From Phymatolithon calcareum (taxonomy: Eukaryota > Rhodophyta > Florideophyceae > Hapalidiales), in NCBI GenBank assembly GCA_977006965.1, contig OZ345359.1, positions 1,240,001-1,304,000 of the forward strand: 64,000 nt of DNA, written 5' to 3'. Each line of letters starts with the position of its first letter. Within the stretch, counting starts at the first letter, position 1. Of this stretch, positions 10,536-21,074 are shown one piece after another. The notes under the pieces were generated by a model, which ran no database searches, had not been told where the DNA came from, and saw only the letters and a list, made by a program, of their open reading frames with translations. Position numbers and translations under genes: made by a program.

Positions 10536-11320
10536 CTTTAGCGCTGTAGTATCGACGCCATATGCGTACCAGTCGTCAGGTCCCTTTCACCAGTGCCAAG
10601 GAGGATTGCTATGATCGTATTTCATTTCAGGATCGGCATGATTGCGCCACACGATTTCCGCCCTCCTCCTTGTTCGATGACGTATTCCCTTAGCCTTTAG
10701 CCTAATCCAGGCGTTGCACTGACGTAGGGAAACAAATTGCTCGTGGCTCAGACATTTGTTCAGATTCCACGCCAAGTCTCATCGTAGCTCAGACGATTTA
10801 TTTCTTTTCTCGAGTGTTGGGAAACAAAGAGCATGCTCTTGTAGCGTTCGAAGACTTTATCTGTTCTTGAATTGTACTATGCATTTCCCCATGCGAGGCG
10901 TCCAGTGATTAGAGGGTATACGTTATCTCTGTCCTATGCTACCTATTGCGACATGAAGAACTGTTTGAGCGATAAGATCCATCGCGTCAATGAAGAGAGA
11001 TTCCGGCGATGGCTCGACACGATGGTTTGACGCGCAGTTCCTTACGAGCAGTGCGTTCGTCAGTTCTGCGTCTCCGTTTCGTTTCCTACAACATCAAAAG
11101 CGGCTACAAATAACTTACCAATGTACAGTTTGGGGATACAGCTTCGCAGTAGAGTGCACGATGCGTTCCGCAGGCATAAAGAGAAAAGATTCTGATCCGA
11201 AGTATAACTTCCTGAGCACTTCCAAGAAAAGTCCTATAAATATCATCAACTTCCAACGCATCACTCCTGCCCTACTTGCTCTGAAAGCTCGATTCATGTT
11301 CCATTACCTTCCAGGTTTCG
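10536..11320. other. No recognised gene; 3' flank of the MenF-MenD gene
   Basis: Frames up to 146 residues occur but none shows a domain. The 3' UTR of the minus-strand MenF-MenD gene must lie at its right end; I see no exact AATAAA there. Confidence 0.3.
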
Positions 11321-14300
11321 CTAATGTTCTGCAACTGTTCGAGCAATATCTTCTGCAATATATCTGTGCAGGTCTGCGTTTGCACTGTGGTCACTCGAAG
11401 CATGTATTTCAATCAGTCGGTGGTGCATAGCAGGTCTTGAGAGTGCTTTTTGAATATCCGAAACAGAATTCGCGGGCACGTATTCTAATTGAAACATCTG
11501 GGCTAAAGACCTGAACCCAACAGAATGTGGTGAATCAAAAACTGGTGAGAACACTGTGTTGAACTTCGCAATTGGCAGCATGGAGAAAATCGCACCACCT
11601 CCATTGTTGACCACCATTAGGGTTACCGGTTTTCCATTGAATCCCTGCTCCGCAGTTCGCAAGAAATGCAGGGCGTTCATGTCGTGCAACAAAGACATAT
11701 CCCCGACCACTATGATGGAAGGAATTCCAAGACCGAGTCCAAAACCAACGCCTGACGATACCACTCCATCGATGCCACTAGCGCCCCTATTTGCACCAAT
11801 TCGAAGCAATGAAGAAAATGCATTGACGCCGGCGAACATGTCCATGTCCCGTATTGGCATGGAGTTTCCAATGTATAATGCGCACGTGTACGTGATTGAT
11901 TCAATGATGCATCGCGCGAGCCATGGTTCTCGTATACCGCATTCGCGGTCTAGATCCATCTTCCTTGTAAGAACGGTATTCACATGCGATGAAAGTGTCA
12001 AAAGTTGATCAAGATCAGTGTTTGTGTTTTCCGCAGCGCCCGTGAAGCTTTTCTGACCGCAGTTGGCGTTTTCTTGCTGTACGAACCGCTCCAGGACTAA
12101 CTTTTTGGACACACACCAATTTGATATGAAGTCGACTGTTGTGGATTCGAGTCGGTGGGTGACCGTGAGCGTTTGGTCACTCCTCTTCTGCCGCGGGGAC
12201 ACCAGAATATGCACTAAGTTACCCTTGGTTCCAGATCGCGATATCAATTGAAGAACCCGCTTCGACACCAACCGTTCACCAAACTGGAGCAAAACTTGAG
12301 GTTCGAGTAGTGACTTTCCTTTAGAAGAAACCAAAATCTGATCTGCGTAAGATATCAAGTTGCCGCAGTCATTGTCGAAGCGAATACCAGAGGCAACATC
12401 TGCAAGAATCGGCCATCCCAATTCTTCGGCCATTACGTTGACGAACAACCTGTCTTCTTCGCATTGAGGAGAACCAGGGCCACCACAAGCAAGAATAGCT
12501 CCAGAATAGCGCCTATCCAAAAACGAAAACACATCCTCCATTCTGCCGTACACCACCTCTCTGTCCTTAGAGCCATTATGAGTCAAAATCGCATCAACCA
12601 GAGTGGGGACGTTTGCAATTCCTGTGCTGCACACAGTAACGGGGCGCGCCGATTGCGTCCAAACTTCCGAAAGTCCATTCAAGCTTGCCGGATCCCATTT
12701 TTGAGGAATCGGCGCAAGATACTCTCGAAACATGAAGTTCATGTGCACGGGGCCACAATCGTGCACCGATGTCACGACTGGGGACAAGTTGAAGAGCGGT
12801 AAGCTTCCGGACATGTGAACAGCGTTGTCGACGTCGCTCAAAATTTTTCGAAGGGGAATTTGGTCCGAAGGGCATGGTATATCCGCAAACCATCGTGTGT
12901 ACGTCCCGAACATGCTCACCTGATTGATTGTTTGGTTCGCTCCGACGTCGCGAAGTTCAGGCGGTCGATCTGCAGTTAGGAGAACCATCGGCAGGTTGTC
13001 CATGTGAGCCTCCACTACAGCCGGCATTAGGTTCGCCACTGCAGTTCCGGAGCTCGTAATCACTGTCGCCGCCCTGCCCGTTGCGCGTGCGAATCCAACG
13101 GCGAGAAATCCTGCACTGCGCTCATCGTGCACGACAAAAAGTTTCGCGTGTGGAGAACGGACCACTCCAACCGCGAGTGGCGCAGAGCGGGACCCTGGGG
13201 CAACGAAGAAGGTGTCAATTCCATTGCGACATAGTTCTTCGATAGTCGCACAACCCCAGAGCGCATTCAAGTTGCTTTCCTTCTCAAGTCTCGAACAATC
13301 AAAAGGTTGCAAGTCGCCTGCTTCGCTGTGTATCCCGTTCGGTATTGGGAGGTCCCTACGTTGCCCATGCGAGTTGTGACCTGCATTGGCATTTGAAAGT
13401 GCATACGGACCCCGACCAAAATTCCCCACTCCTTGCCCAGACCGTTCGGCCTTTGCCCTGGTCTGCCATTCGGGCCTCTCTCGCCGGGTCCGCAATGTAT
13501 GATCCCCGGTGAACAGGTCTGTAAACGCACTCATCTTGAGCTCAGTTTCATCCCATTCGGAGAGGCTTTCCGAGCCGCGCACGATTCCGCTGCCCGCAAA
13601 TGCGGTGACCGTGTTGCGAGAAACAATCGCGGAGCGAATGGCGACGCAGAATTCACTCTCTGTTCGCGAAAACCATCCAAAAGGACCAGCGAAAAGCCCA
13701 CGGTCGAACTTTTCAATCTTTGCCAACTTGTGCAAAGTCCTTTCGCGGGGCATACCGCATACCGCTGGCGTTGGATGCATACTCTTCAACAAACGAAACA
13801 CGGTTCGCGACGTGTCCCCAACATTGTCATCTTCTGCGTCGAGCAGACCGACAATTGCGGTGGAAAGATGCATTAGGCGAGGCAACGGAAGGACCTTGGT
13901 GGGACTTGTGCGTACACGCGCGCCAAGCCCTTCGAGAGCCGTCCGAATATGGTCGACGACGAAGTTGTGTTCCGCGACGTTCTTGGGCCCCCATAATTCG
14001 CTAAGTAAAGCGTCCTCGTTCTCACGGGCGCGACGCACAGTGCCGGCAATTGCATTGGTGAGCACCTCATTTCCGCGCAAACGGAACAAGCGCTCCGGAG
14101 TACATCCGAGGAATGCATGCTCGTCGTCCAATTGCAAACAAAAAAGATATGAACTGCTCCCGGATGCACTCGCGACGTCGCCAGACTGCGGGTCGGCACG
14201 GGATGGACGTCCGGGTTGACGCCTGTTCGATTCGTCAAGGGCTGCAAGAATTTGTATGGGATCCTGTCGCGTGCTCGGGTCAAACAAAAAGCGCTTTCCG

Positions 14301-15109
14301 CGTGCGAGAACGATCTTTTGGTATTCCTCGGCGGCTAGTGCTTGCAAAATTGTACGCATGCTGTCGTCCCAGTCCGAGAATTCCACGATATTCTCCACGG
14401 TGCGCGCGCATGGCATCATGAATGCAGCGGGAAGCGTATGCAGCGATCTCGGTGCCGCGCGTAGCACTCGCAACACGCGGAGTAACTGGGGGGCATCGGA
14501 AGCGCGTAACATGTTGACGGCGAGATATGTGACGCCGGATGCATCGTGGAGGAGTTCAACGGCCGGTAAGACGAAGACATACCCCTCGTACGGCGCCCAA
14601 GCACCGTCGATAGTCGGCTCGGTACTGCGGAGCTCACCGTCGTCGAAGCGTAGCGCCCCATACATGCGCATGTTCGGGCCTGAGAGCAGCGACGAGAGAC
14701 GCGTGTGCTCATCCTCCGTGAGCACGGCGCCGCGGGCGCAAACGAGAAATCCTGCAGCGGCGACTTCGAAGTTTACAAATCTGTCCCGGAAATAGAGCTG
14801 GAGCATAAAAACGCGACATAATATATGGGGAATGCATGAAGGATGCATGCGCGTAGCGGCGGAGCAAGAGGAACGTCAGTTGTGCAATAAGAAGCGCAGA
14901 GATATTCGTGGAGTTGGCCGTGAAAGGCATCTAAGACGCACCTTCTGTTGCACGGGCTGGGCGCGTAGCCATGCTAGGGCACCGCCTTGGTCAAGCCGGA
15001 CGCGAACTTGAGCCCGGTGCGGTGAGGAGAAATCGGAGAGCCACCGGGCACGGCGAGTCACCCATGAGGCGAGTGCGGCGGCCGCGGCAGAAATGGGGAG
15101 CGGAGTCAT
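11321..15109 (-). CDS. Isochorismate synthase-MenD (SEPHCHC synthase) fusion, PHYLLO-type protein without MenC/MenH
   Basis: Two exons (15109-14942 and 14797-11321) with a 144-nt intron, GTGCGT to CTCCAG, encode 1214 residues. Residues 1-30 are Ala/Arg/Ser-rich, consistent with a plastid transit peptide. The MenF part runs to about 510: LAWLRAQP before the splice joins LYFRDR after it, then EEYQKIVLARGK, FLGCTPERLFR, EHNFVVDHI, KIEKFDRGLFAGPFGW and AGSGIVRGSESLSEWDETE-K, i.e. the catalytic Lys/Glu and chorismate-binding motifs. A linker leads into MenD (about 540 to the end): APGSRSAPLAV, VHDERSAGFLA, TSSGTAVANL, LTADRPPELRDVGANQTINQ, and the ThDP motif VVGDMSLLHDMNAL with VVNNGGGAIFSMLP. It converts chorismate to isochorismate and then, with 2-oxoglutarate, to SEPHCHC. 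Plant and algal PHYLLO usually continues into MenC and MenH; this frame stops at the natural MenD end. Confidence 0.92.
14798..14941 (-). other. Intron of the MenF-MenD gene
   Basis: The donor AAG|GTGCGT and acceptor GCTCCAG|CTC join two phase-0 exons and restore the MenF N-terminal sequence. The first exon encodes the expected 'LAWLRAQP' segment, which has no other explanation. Confidence 0.8.
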
Positions 15110-15734
15110 AGCTTCGGAATTTGTAAGTTTGGAATTGGGTAGGTAGGTAAGGGGTAGGGCGAGAAGCGAGATGAATGCTGTTTCCGATTTCGTGACAATG
15201 ATGCGAAATTTCGTTTGATTGGACGGGATACTATGCCATTACCTGTTTACATTCTCGAGTACAAGTGACGGATAAAAGCGCTTTATGTGAAGGTGGGGAT
15301 GTTTAACAGTTACTGGACTCGCGGAGCGCAACGCATTTGAGATTCAGCTCAATTCCAATTTGATCTCGACTGTGATACTGCCCCCACCCGCTATCATAAA
15401 GTCGATTTCCGTGCTGGCACATCCACCACAAGCGGGTCTGCGACATTGCAATACAGCGCAAACGACGCTTGAGCTAAAAACTCGGAAGAAGTCTTGCATG
15501 AGCTTCAAGCGCCAAAAGTGTGTCCTACGTGTCGGATTGGGAAATGCATCTCAGGCAGGGGAGATCATCAATCTCACGATGTGTGGCTCTTCTCGGCTCA
15601 TTACAGCTATTTCATGGATATTTTAAGCCAAGTCAATCCCACTATCCATCACATGACTTTTCATTGGTCTTCTGTTTGGGCTCCCGGGTGCCATTTCTGT
15701 GAAAGATTTAAATTATGGGGCATGCCCCATTAAC

Positions 15735-15783
15735 TTGCACGGCGGTCCTCGGTCGAGGCTCATGATGAGTCTGGACCACAAGA
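15735..15783. repeat. Short direct repeat, copy 1 (copy 2 at 16372-16420)
   Basis: Both copies share the core GTCCTCG-TCGAGGCTCATG followed by ATGAGTCTGGACCACAAG, with only a few substitutions. They flank the repeat copy at 15810-16200, so a larger composite element is possible. Confidence 0.7.
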
Positions 15784-15809
15784 GGGCTTATCACCCGGCT
15801 TTGAAGGCG

Positions 15810-16200
15810 TGCGATTCCAGAAAACGAAGGGACAGAGCTTTTCCTTCTTCATTCAGAAGCTCTTCACACTATTCTTGACTTAAAAGGCGTCGTATAACTC
15901 CATTCCAAGAGGTAAGCTCACAGAAAGGATAAGAAACGTCTTTAACCCAAGTGTAACTGAGATAGTGGTGCTATTCTTGGAATCATCATATATCAAGACG
16001 GGCGATGGCCAGTAATTCACGATCGACAAAGGTCTAATGAATAGTGCGGTTTAGCTCGAATGTGCTCTCAAAGCCACTCTTTCAGTTGAAAGAGTCGACG
16101 ACCTGTGAAAAGCAATTGCTGCAACGACTGCCATTTGGGTTTCGTGATATAAAAATTAAGGCTAGGACATATTTACTAAAAATGTGAAGTTTTCAGTAGG
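15810..16200 (-). repeat. Dispersed repeat, copy B (uninterrupted)
   Basis: Inverted match to 4862-5842 without the 586-bp MITE. It preserves the empty insertion site and so dates the MITE as younger than the repeat dispersal. Confidence 0.8.
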
Positions 16201-17065
16201 GATCTAAAATGGCCCGAAACGTCATCATTTTGGGGAATAATTTGATCTCTTTTTAACCCGGCGGGTGACATATCCCATGTCACCTCGCCGGCCGAAACGA
16301 AGAGAAGAAGTCTACTACCTCAGGGCTGATAAGCCGGTTATCACCTATACATGTCCGCTCAGCGCAGCAAACTTGTACGGCAGTCCTCGATCGAGGCTCA
16401 TGATGAGTCTGGACCACAAGAATGGGAGGTTTCTCATTAATTAGGACCAAAAGGGGATTATTTGAATATCTGGACCACAGGGGCAGTGGTCCTATAATGG
16501 GTCATGTAGACCACTAAAAACACTGGTATTGAGTAGCAAGCAGTGGAAGAATATAGGAAGTAAGGAGTAAAAGAGGTTTGCGTACACAAAGTTCAAGGTA
16601 GGCAATTCTGCGTCACCGGTCGTAGGTGAGCATTTGCGCGGTTCCGCGGTCGATTCGTAGGCCGGGAATTAGCATTCTATCTTTTTGTGTTTCTACACGT
16701 TCTCTCTCAGACAAAAAACCCTGTCTGATCACAATTTCGGGGTCGAAACGAATCGATGATTTACGTATGATATGTTGGGGACTTTGACGATACTATGGTT
16801 TCCATATTCGATCATCAGTATTGTACAGTATTGATGACATGTCCAGTCTAACCGAATATCGTCATATTGGCAGAACAAACACAGGAACGAAGTGAACCAG
16901 AATTAGGCAAGCTTATACTCTTCTTGGAACGAGTATCTGCTTGAATCTGATAATCAGATTCATGCTTGACGGTTGCTGCTTCGCTCCTACTTTACATTTA
17001 CACTAGTGCTGCTTCTATTCTCATCCTCTTCATTCGCATCCATTTATAAGCATTTACAAACTCAA

Positions 17066-17215
17066 TGCTAGATTTTCCTGCTCTGTAATGCCTCTCGCGG
17101 GCGGAGCAGAATCCCTTCGGTTGCTGCGAAGGGACGCTTCCCGAAAGGGAAACACAGGAGGCAGCGAAGGCACTAGGGAAGCTATAAGTTTCTCCACTAA
17201 GCTTCGCGTTGCGAC
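17066..17215 (-). repeat. 150-bp dispersed repeat, copy 2
   Basis: Matches 10047-10195 closely, including GGTTGCTGCGAAGGGA and AAGTTTCTCCACTAAGCTTC. Flanking sequences differ, which marks the repeat boundaries. Confidence 0.8.
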
Positions 17216-17798
17216 ATCGATGTGGTATTGTGCGCCAGAGATATACGATGGGATGGACGAAAGTCGCTTGTTTCATCAAGTGCTACTTCACTACGTCCGA
17301 CCAACCCCAGAATCAATCTTTGGCGACGTCCCGGACCTCGACGTGCAAGCAGCAGTCAAACTCACAACAAATAGATTGGAATGGAAGAAGCTTAGGCCCT
17401 CAAAGTGTTGCAGCCCCACAAGGGGAATAAGCAAAATGAATGAATGAATGAAACACAATGCCGACTTCAGCGCGAGGACGATGGCCAATTCAGACTTGCT
17501 GATCCGTATGCAGATTCTACTCAAATATGCCCACCAACTCCCCCGCCTATAGATAGAGACCCCGCCATATGAAGGACAAGCCCATGCGGTTCACGCTAGT
17601 TACGGCAATTAGGTTGTTGCTCTTTGCAGCATCCACTGTGCAGACGATCTGACTCTCAGAACTTTTTCTTCTTAAGGCGAATTTCAGATATTCTCTTGCA
17701 GGTGCAGGAGACGCTCTTATGCAGCAGCATATAGCTGACTTGAAGTTTCCAGTTTATCATATTTGGATGCGTGAAAAGCTCCTTCCGTTGGTGGTCTG

Positions 17799-17848
17799 GG
17801 GTACACCTGACTCAGGTGTACCCAAGACTACCTCAGGTGACCTGAGGT
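17799..17848. repeat. Two adjacent palindromes with CAGGTG/CACCTG cores
   Basis: 17799-17823 is a perfect inverted repeat with 12-bp arms and a 1-nt centre; 17830-17848 is a second one with 8-bp arms and a 3-nt centre. Each carries CACCTG or CAGGTG/CCTGAGG-like motifs. They could be protein-binding sites or a foldback remnant about 0.9 kb upstream of MenB. Confidence 0.5.
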
Positions 17849-18059
17849 ATACATCACCTTCGGCACGCGGAAGGTACCTGCGGCGAATTTGACAAGATTG
17901 CCTTAATGATCGATTGCGGCCCTACCGATGCCTTTCCAAAAGAAGATCATGGTCCTGAACGATAGCAATTTTGAGCGCATCTCTGAGCTAGGGGTGAATC
18001 CCGCTTAAGGACCAGAGGTAGGTTTTGGTATCCTTCTATACTGGGTCGCAACTTCTAGC

Positions 18060-18160
18060 CGCATATCACTCTAGACACAAGTCTGGAAATTGCAAAGTTG
18101 CCCCAAGCGTCTGATGATGCGTTGGTAACTTTTAAAATAAAAATCTTCATCTCTCTCTCA
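18060..18160 (+). repeat. Repeat tail with (TC)n end, related to 42370-42465
   Basis: Both places carry AAGTTGCCC-AGCGTC-G--GATG--TTGGTAACTTT followed by AAAATCT and a pyrimidine tract. This looks like the 3' end of a retroposon family; the full element is not visible. Confidence 0.5.
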
Positions 18161-18735
18161 AAGGGTGAACGATCTTTTTTTTAAATGCCGTCCCCGATCG
18201 TTGGCAGTGGCGACTCCACATTCGTCGTCATTTTATTGGTCAGTTCTTCTAAGTGCAGTGGTATTGAGGGGACGTACGACGCCCCGAGATGCGAGTCGAA
18301 CCAGAGAGGGAGATGATACCGGGGGCTCTTCCGAAAACAATAATTGTTTTTTATTGTTTCAGAAGAGATGAATTATTGAGGACGCTGCCGGAGCTGGTCT
18401 GTTCGAAACAATTAATTCAAAATCATTTTTCTAATTTTGATTCAAAATTAAATTAAAATTGTTTTGAGCCTCTTTTTTTACATTCGATCATCAAAATATC
18501 GTTTTGGCATCCAAATGCAAAAACGATACTTTGATGGACTTTCCTCGTGGCCATCCCGCAACTGGAATTTTTAGACCTTGGCTTTCTCCTAAAATCCTGC
18601 TGGTGCCATTTTTGGGATGCCATCATCACGATGAATAGGCTCAAATCCGGGAATGGCATTGAGAATGAGAATCTCCCGAGCGCCTATCTCCCTACCTAGG
18701 CAACGACAACAAGTAGCAAACCAGTGTAGTCTGTC

Positions 18736-19656
18736 ATGGTGCATGAGCCCAAGTCTCCGTGGACGCCGATTCCTCTCCTAGGTCTGACGCTCGTCGACAC
18801 TCGGTACGAGCTGCATCCACTCGGCGTGGCGAAGGTGACGATAAATCGACCCCGCGTGCACAATGCCTTCCGCCCACTCACGCTCCGCGAACTGGAGGCC
18901 GCCTTTTTGCATGCCCGCGACACGCCTGCTGTACGACTCGTGATACTCACGGGTGCTGGAACAGCCGCATTCTGCAGTGGTGGCGACCAGGGCGCCCGCG
19001 GGCATGGTGGATACGTTGGCGACGATGGAATTCCAAGGCTTTCGGTGCTTGACTTGCACATAGCGATCCGAAGACTACCGAAGGTTGTCATCGCCATGGT
19101 GGCAGGCTATGCCGTCGGCGGTGGACACATCTTGCATCTCGTCTGCGATCTCACAGTAGCTGCTGATAACGCGCGCTTTGGGCAGACGGGCCCGCGCGTC
19201 GGAAGCTTCGATGGTGGGTATGGAAGCTCATATCTCAGCCGCATCGTTGGTCAAAAGAGAGCGCGGGAGATTTGGTTCCTGTGTCGCATGTATGACGCTC
19301 AAGAGGCGGTCGACATGGGGCTTGTTAATAAGGTTGTCCCTCTCGAAGAGCTGGAGAACGAAACGCTGGGGTGGTGTAGACGCATTCTCTCCATGAGTCC
19401 TACGGCTATTGCATGTATCAAGGCAGCGATGAACGCGGACGGCGATGGACATGCCGGATTGAGCCAGTTGGCGGGGGAAGCGACTCGCCTGTTCTATCAG
19501 ACCGATGAGGGCAAGGAAGGGAAAAACGCATTTCTTGAAAAGCGATCGCCGAAGTTCGGCGCATACAGCGGTGGGGATAAGAGAGGTGATTCTGTTGAGA
19601 CAGCCGTGACCGCGAATGGAAGACCCCCTGATTTTGCGATGAGGGCGAAGCTCTAA
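18736..19656 (+). CDS. menB: 1,4-dihydroxy-2-naphthoyl-CoA synthase (MenB) with C-terminal PTS1-type AKL
   Basis: A crotonase-superfamily enzyme of 306 residues that cyclises o-succinylbenzoyl-CoA to DHNA-CoA in phylloquinone/menaquinone synthesis. Diagnostic MenB motifs are [65 protein letters not shown], a [15 protein letters not shown] helix, and [22 protein letters not shown]. The family normally ends soon after the 'KR.PDF' motif. This protein continues for about 31 residues and ends MRAKL, matching the PTS1 consensus [SAC]-[KRH]-[LM]. Plant MenB is peroxisomal through an N-terminal PTS2; here the N terminus before the domain is only ~25 residues. The gene is intronless as read; an upstream exon cannot be excluded. 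It lies divergently from the MenF-MenD fusion. Confidence 0.93.
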   Translation: MVHEPKSPWTPIPLLGLTLVDTRYELHPLGVAKVTINRPRVHNAFRPLTLRELEAAFLHARDTPAVRLVILTGAGTAAFCSGGDQGARGHGGYVGDDGIPRLSVLDLHIAIRRLPKVVIAMVAGYAVGGGHILHLVCDLTVAADNARFGQTGPRVGSFDGGYGSSYLSRIVGQKRAREIWFLCRMYDAQEAVDMGLVNKVVPLEELENETLGWCRRILSMSPTAIACIKAAMNADGDGHAGLSQLAGEATRLFYQTDEGKEGKNAFLEKRSPKFGAYSGGDKRGDSVETAVTANGRPPDFAMRAKL

Positions 19657-20309
19657 GGCGAAAAGCAATATTGTTTTCGTATAACCGTCTGTGTTGTTTC
19701 GGAAGCTGCCCCGCTTTCGGTCCGTCCGGCGGACGGGAATTCCGTGGTTTTGTTCCCTGGTCATTTCGCTGGCAATGTGGAAATCGTGCGAGTATTTTCA
19801 ATGACAATATCGGGCAAAAACTGACGAGAGTGTGTCTATCTCTCTCGTTGAGTGCCAAGAGAGGCATTCTGGCAATGCAACTTTGCGGAGCCACAGCATT
19901 GTTAGTAATTGCGAGGAACACAATTTGCACTGTTCACTGCAGAAAGCGTGCTTTGGTCAATCATGTCACAACTCTGCGTCATTCATCAGAGTTCTTCTGG
20001 TCTATGATTCAATCTCGATGGATCCACGAGTGCCGTGCCAGTCTCGATCCTGTTTTTCATCCCGGGGTCGAACTCTTCATGAACGAGGCAATACGGCTCG
20101 AGGAGTAAAAAAGCGAATGCCGACGGGTTAGAATTTAAATTAAGTTATCAGTATTCCATCCAGCAGTAATTCAAGAAGCTTAATATATCGTTAAAACGCG
20201 ACACGCGCATCGACATCGCCACTAATTTTCGAATCGCCTTAGACGCTCACTATTCCAGTCGCTTGCGCCACATGCATTCCACCCAAGCCTTCCCGTTGCT
20301 CAGTTATAC
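19657..20309. other. Convergent spacer between MenB and the coiled-coil/ANL gene
   Basis: Should contain both 3' UTRs. Frames of up to 145 residues (19671-20108) show no domain and are probably chance. Confidence 0.3.
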
Positions 20310-21074
20310 TCAATATTCAATTCGTCTCCGCTCCTCACCATTCTCTATCGCCTTCGCCTTGTCTTTGCGGACGAAATCCTGCATTTCGTGCGTATCCGCC
20401 AGGGCCTTCCTGGTAATTCCATTCGGCAAATGTTCCAGGAAAAAGAATCGCTTGGGAACCATCGCCGTGGGAAGATATTGCTGCGCATGCGTCATCATCA
20501 TAGGCTCACTCACGCGAACATTCTTCTTCGGCACAACGGCACAATACACCTCATTGCCGTACTTCGAATCCGGACGTCCAAACGCCCGGCAAATTTCCAC
20601 TAGATCGGAACTGTTGATCACACGCTCCACTTGATCCAAATTCACGCTTACGCGCTTCACAAGGTAGTCGCCATCAGTGCCACCTACACCTGGGGGCGGG
20701 AGCAATTTCGGGGCGCCGCGACCGGCGGCAATGAGTGCGTTCTCAGTAATCTTGCGGACCTCCGCGACTGCAGAATCGGACTCCTCTGCCGCCAGAGCCG
20801 CAGCCTGAACGGCCGCTTCAATCTCTTCCATGTTTACCTCCATGAGCACGGGTTGCGGAATGGCGCGCTCAAGAGCAGCGCGTTCGACCGCATCTTGCCG
20901 CGCACGCGTGGCAGCTGTAAGTCGGGCGCGAAGCTCTGCCATTTCCTCAGCATGGGAACGGCGGATACCGGCCATCATTTCCTCCTGCTGTCTCTCGAGA
21001 TTGGCGAGACGATCAAGAATTCCATTCGCGACTCCACCGCGGGCGCGCTTGCTATCGCCCGGATGAGACGCCAT
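20310..21074 (-). CDS. Coiled-coil protein carrying only the C-terminal subdomain of an ANL acyl-CoA synthetase
   Basis: I start at the Met of MASHPGDSKRARGG (254 residues); the frame is open further upstream, but that part looks unlike protein. Residues ~15-75 form an Arg/Glu/Ala coiled coil (LERQQEEMMAGIRRSHAEEM). A second helical, Ala-rich segment follows. From about residue 150 the sequence matches the mobile C-terminal lid of ANL enzymes: YLVKRVSVNLDQVERVI (hinge and EVE-like helix), FGRPDSKYGNEVYCAVVPKK, and MVPKRFFFLEHLPNGITRKA. It ends with a basic tail. The large adenylate-forming N-domain is absent, so it cannot be a complete ligase. The lid resembles oxalyl-CoA synthetase (AAE3)-like proteins. 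Function unknown: a regulator, a decoy, or a truncated duplicate are all possible. It converges on MenB. Confidence 0.65.
   Translation of the reverse strand: MASHPGDSKRARGGVANGILDRLANLERQQEEMMAGIRRSHAEEMAELRARLTAATRARQDAVERAALERAIPQPVLMEVNMEEIEAAVQAAALAAEESDSAVAEVRKITENALIAAGRGAPKLLPPPGVGGTDGDYLVKRVSVNLDQVERVINSSDLVEICRAFGRPDSKYGNEVYCAVVPKKNVRVSEPMMMTHAQQYLPTAMVPKRFFFLEHLPNGITRKALADTHEMQDFVRKDKAKAIENGEERRRIEY

Larger units (their letters stand above)
15110..18735. other. Intergenic region between the divergent MenF-MenD and MenB genes
   Basis: No gene recognised. It should contain both promoters (near 15110-15300 and 18600-18735), but it is filled with dispersed repeats listed separately. 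The 49-bp segment at 15735-15783 recurs at 16372-16420 (GGCTCATGATGAGTCTGGAC core). An 88-residue frame at 15360-15626 has no domain. Confidence 0.4.

Noticed and set aside
13433-14219. Long plus-strand frames (147 and 236 residues) opposite the MenF-MenD gene
   Set aside because: They are antisense shadows of a clearly conserved coding region.
19228-19930. Minus-strand frames opposite and downstream of MenB (up to 178 residues)
   Set aside because: Antisense to MenB codons, no domain, and run into the spacer.
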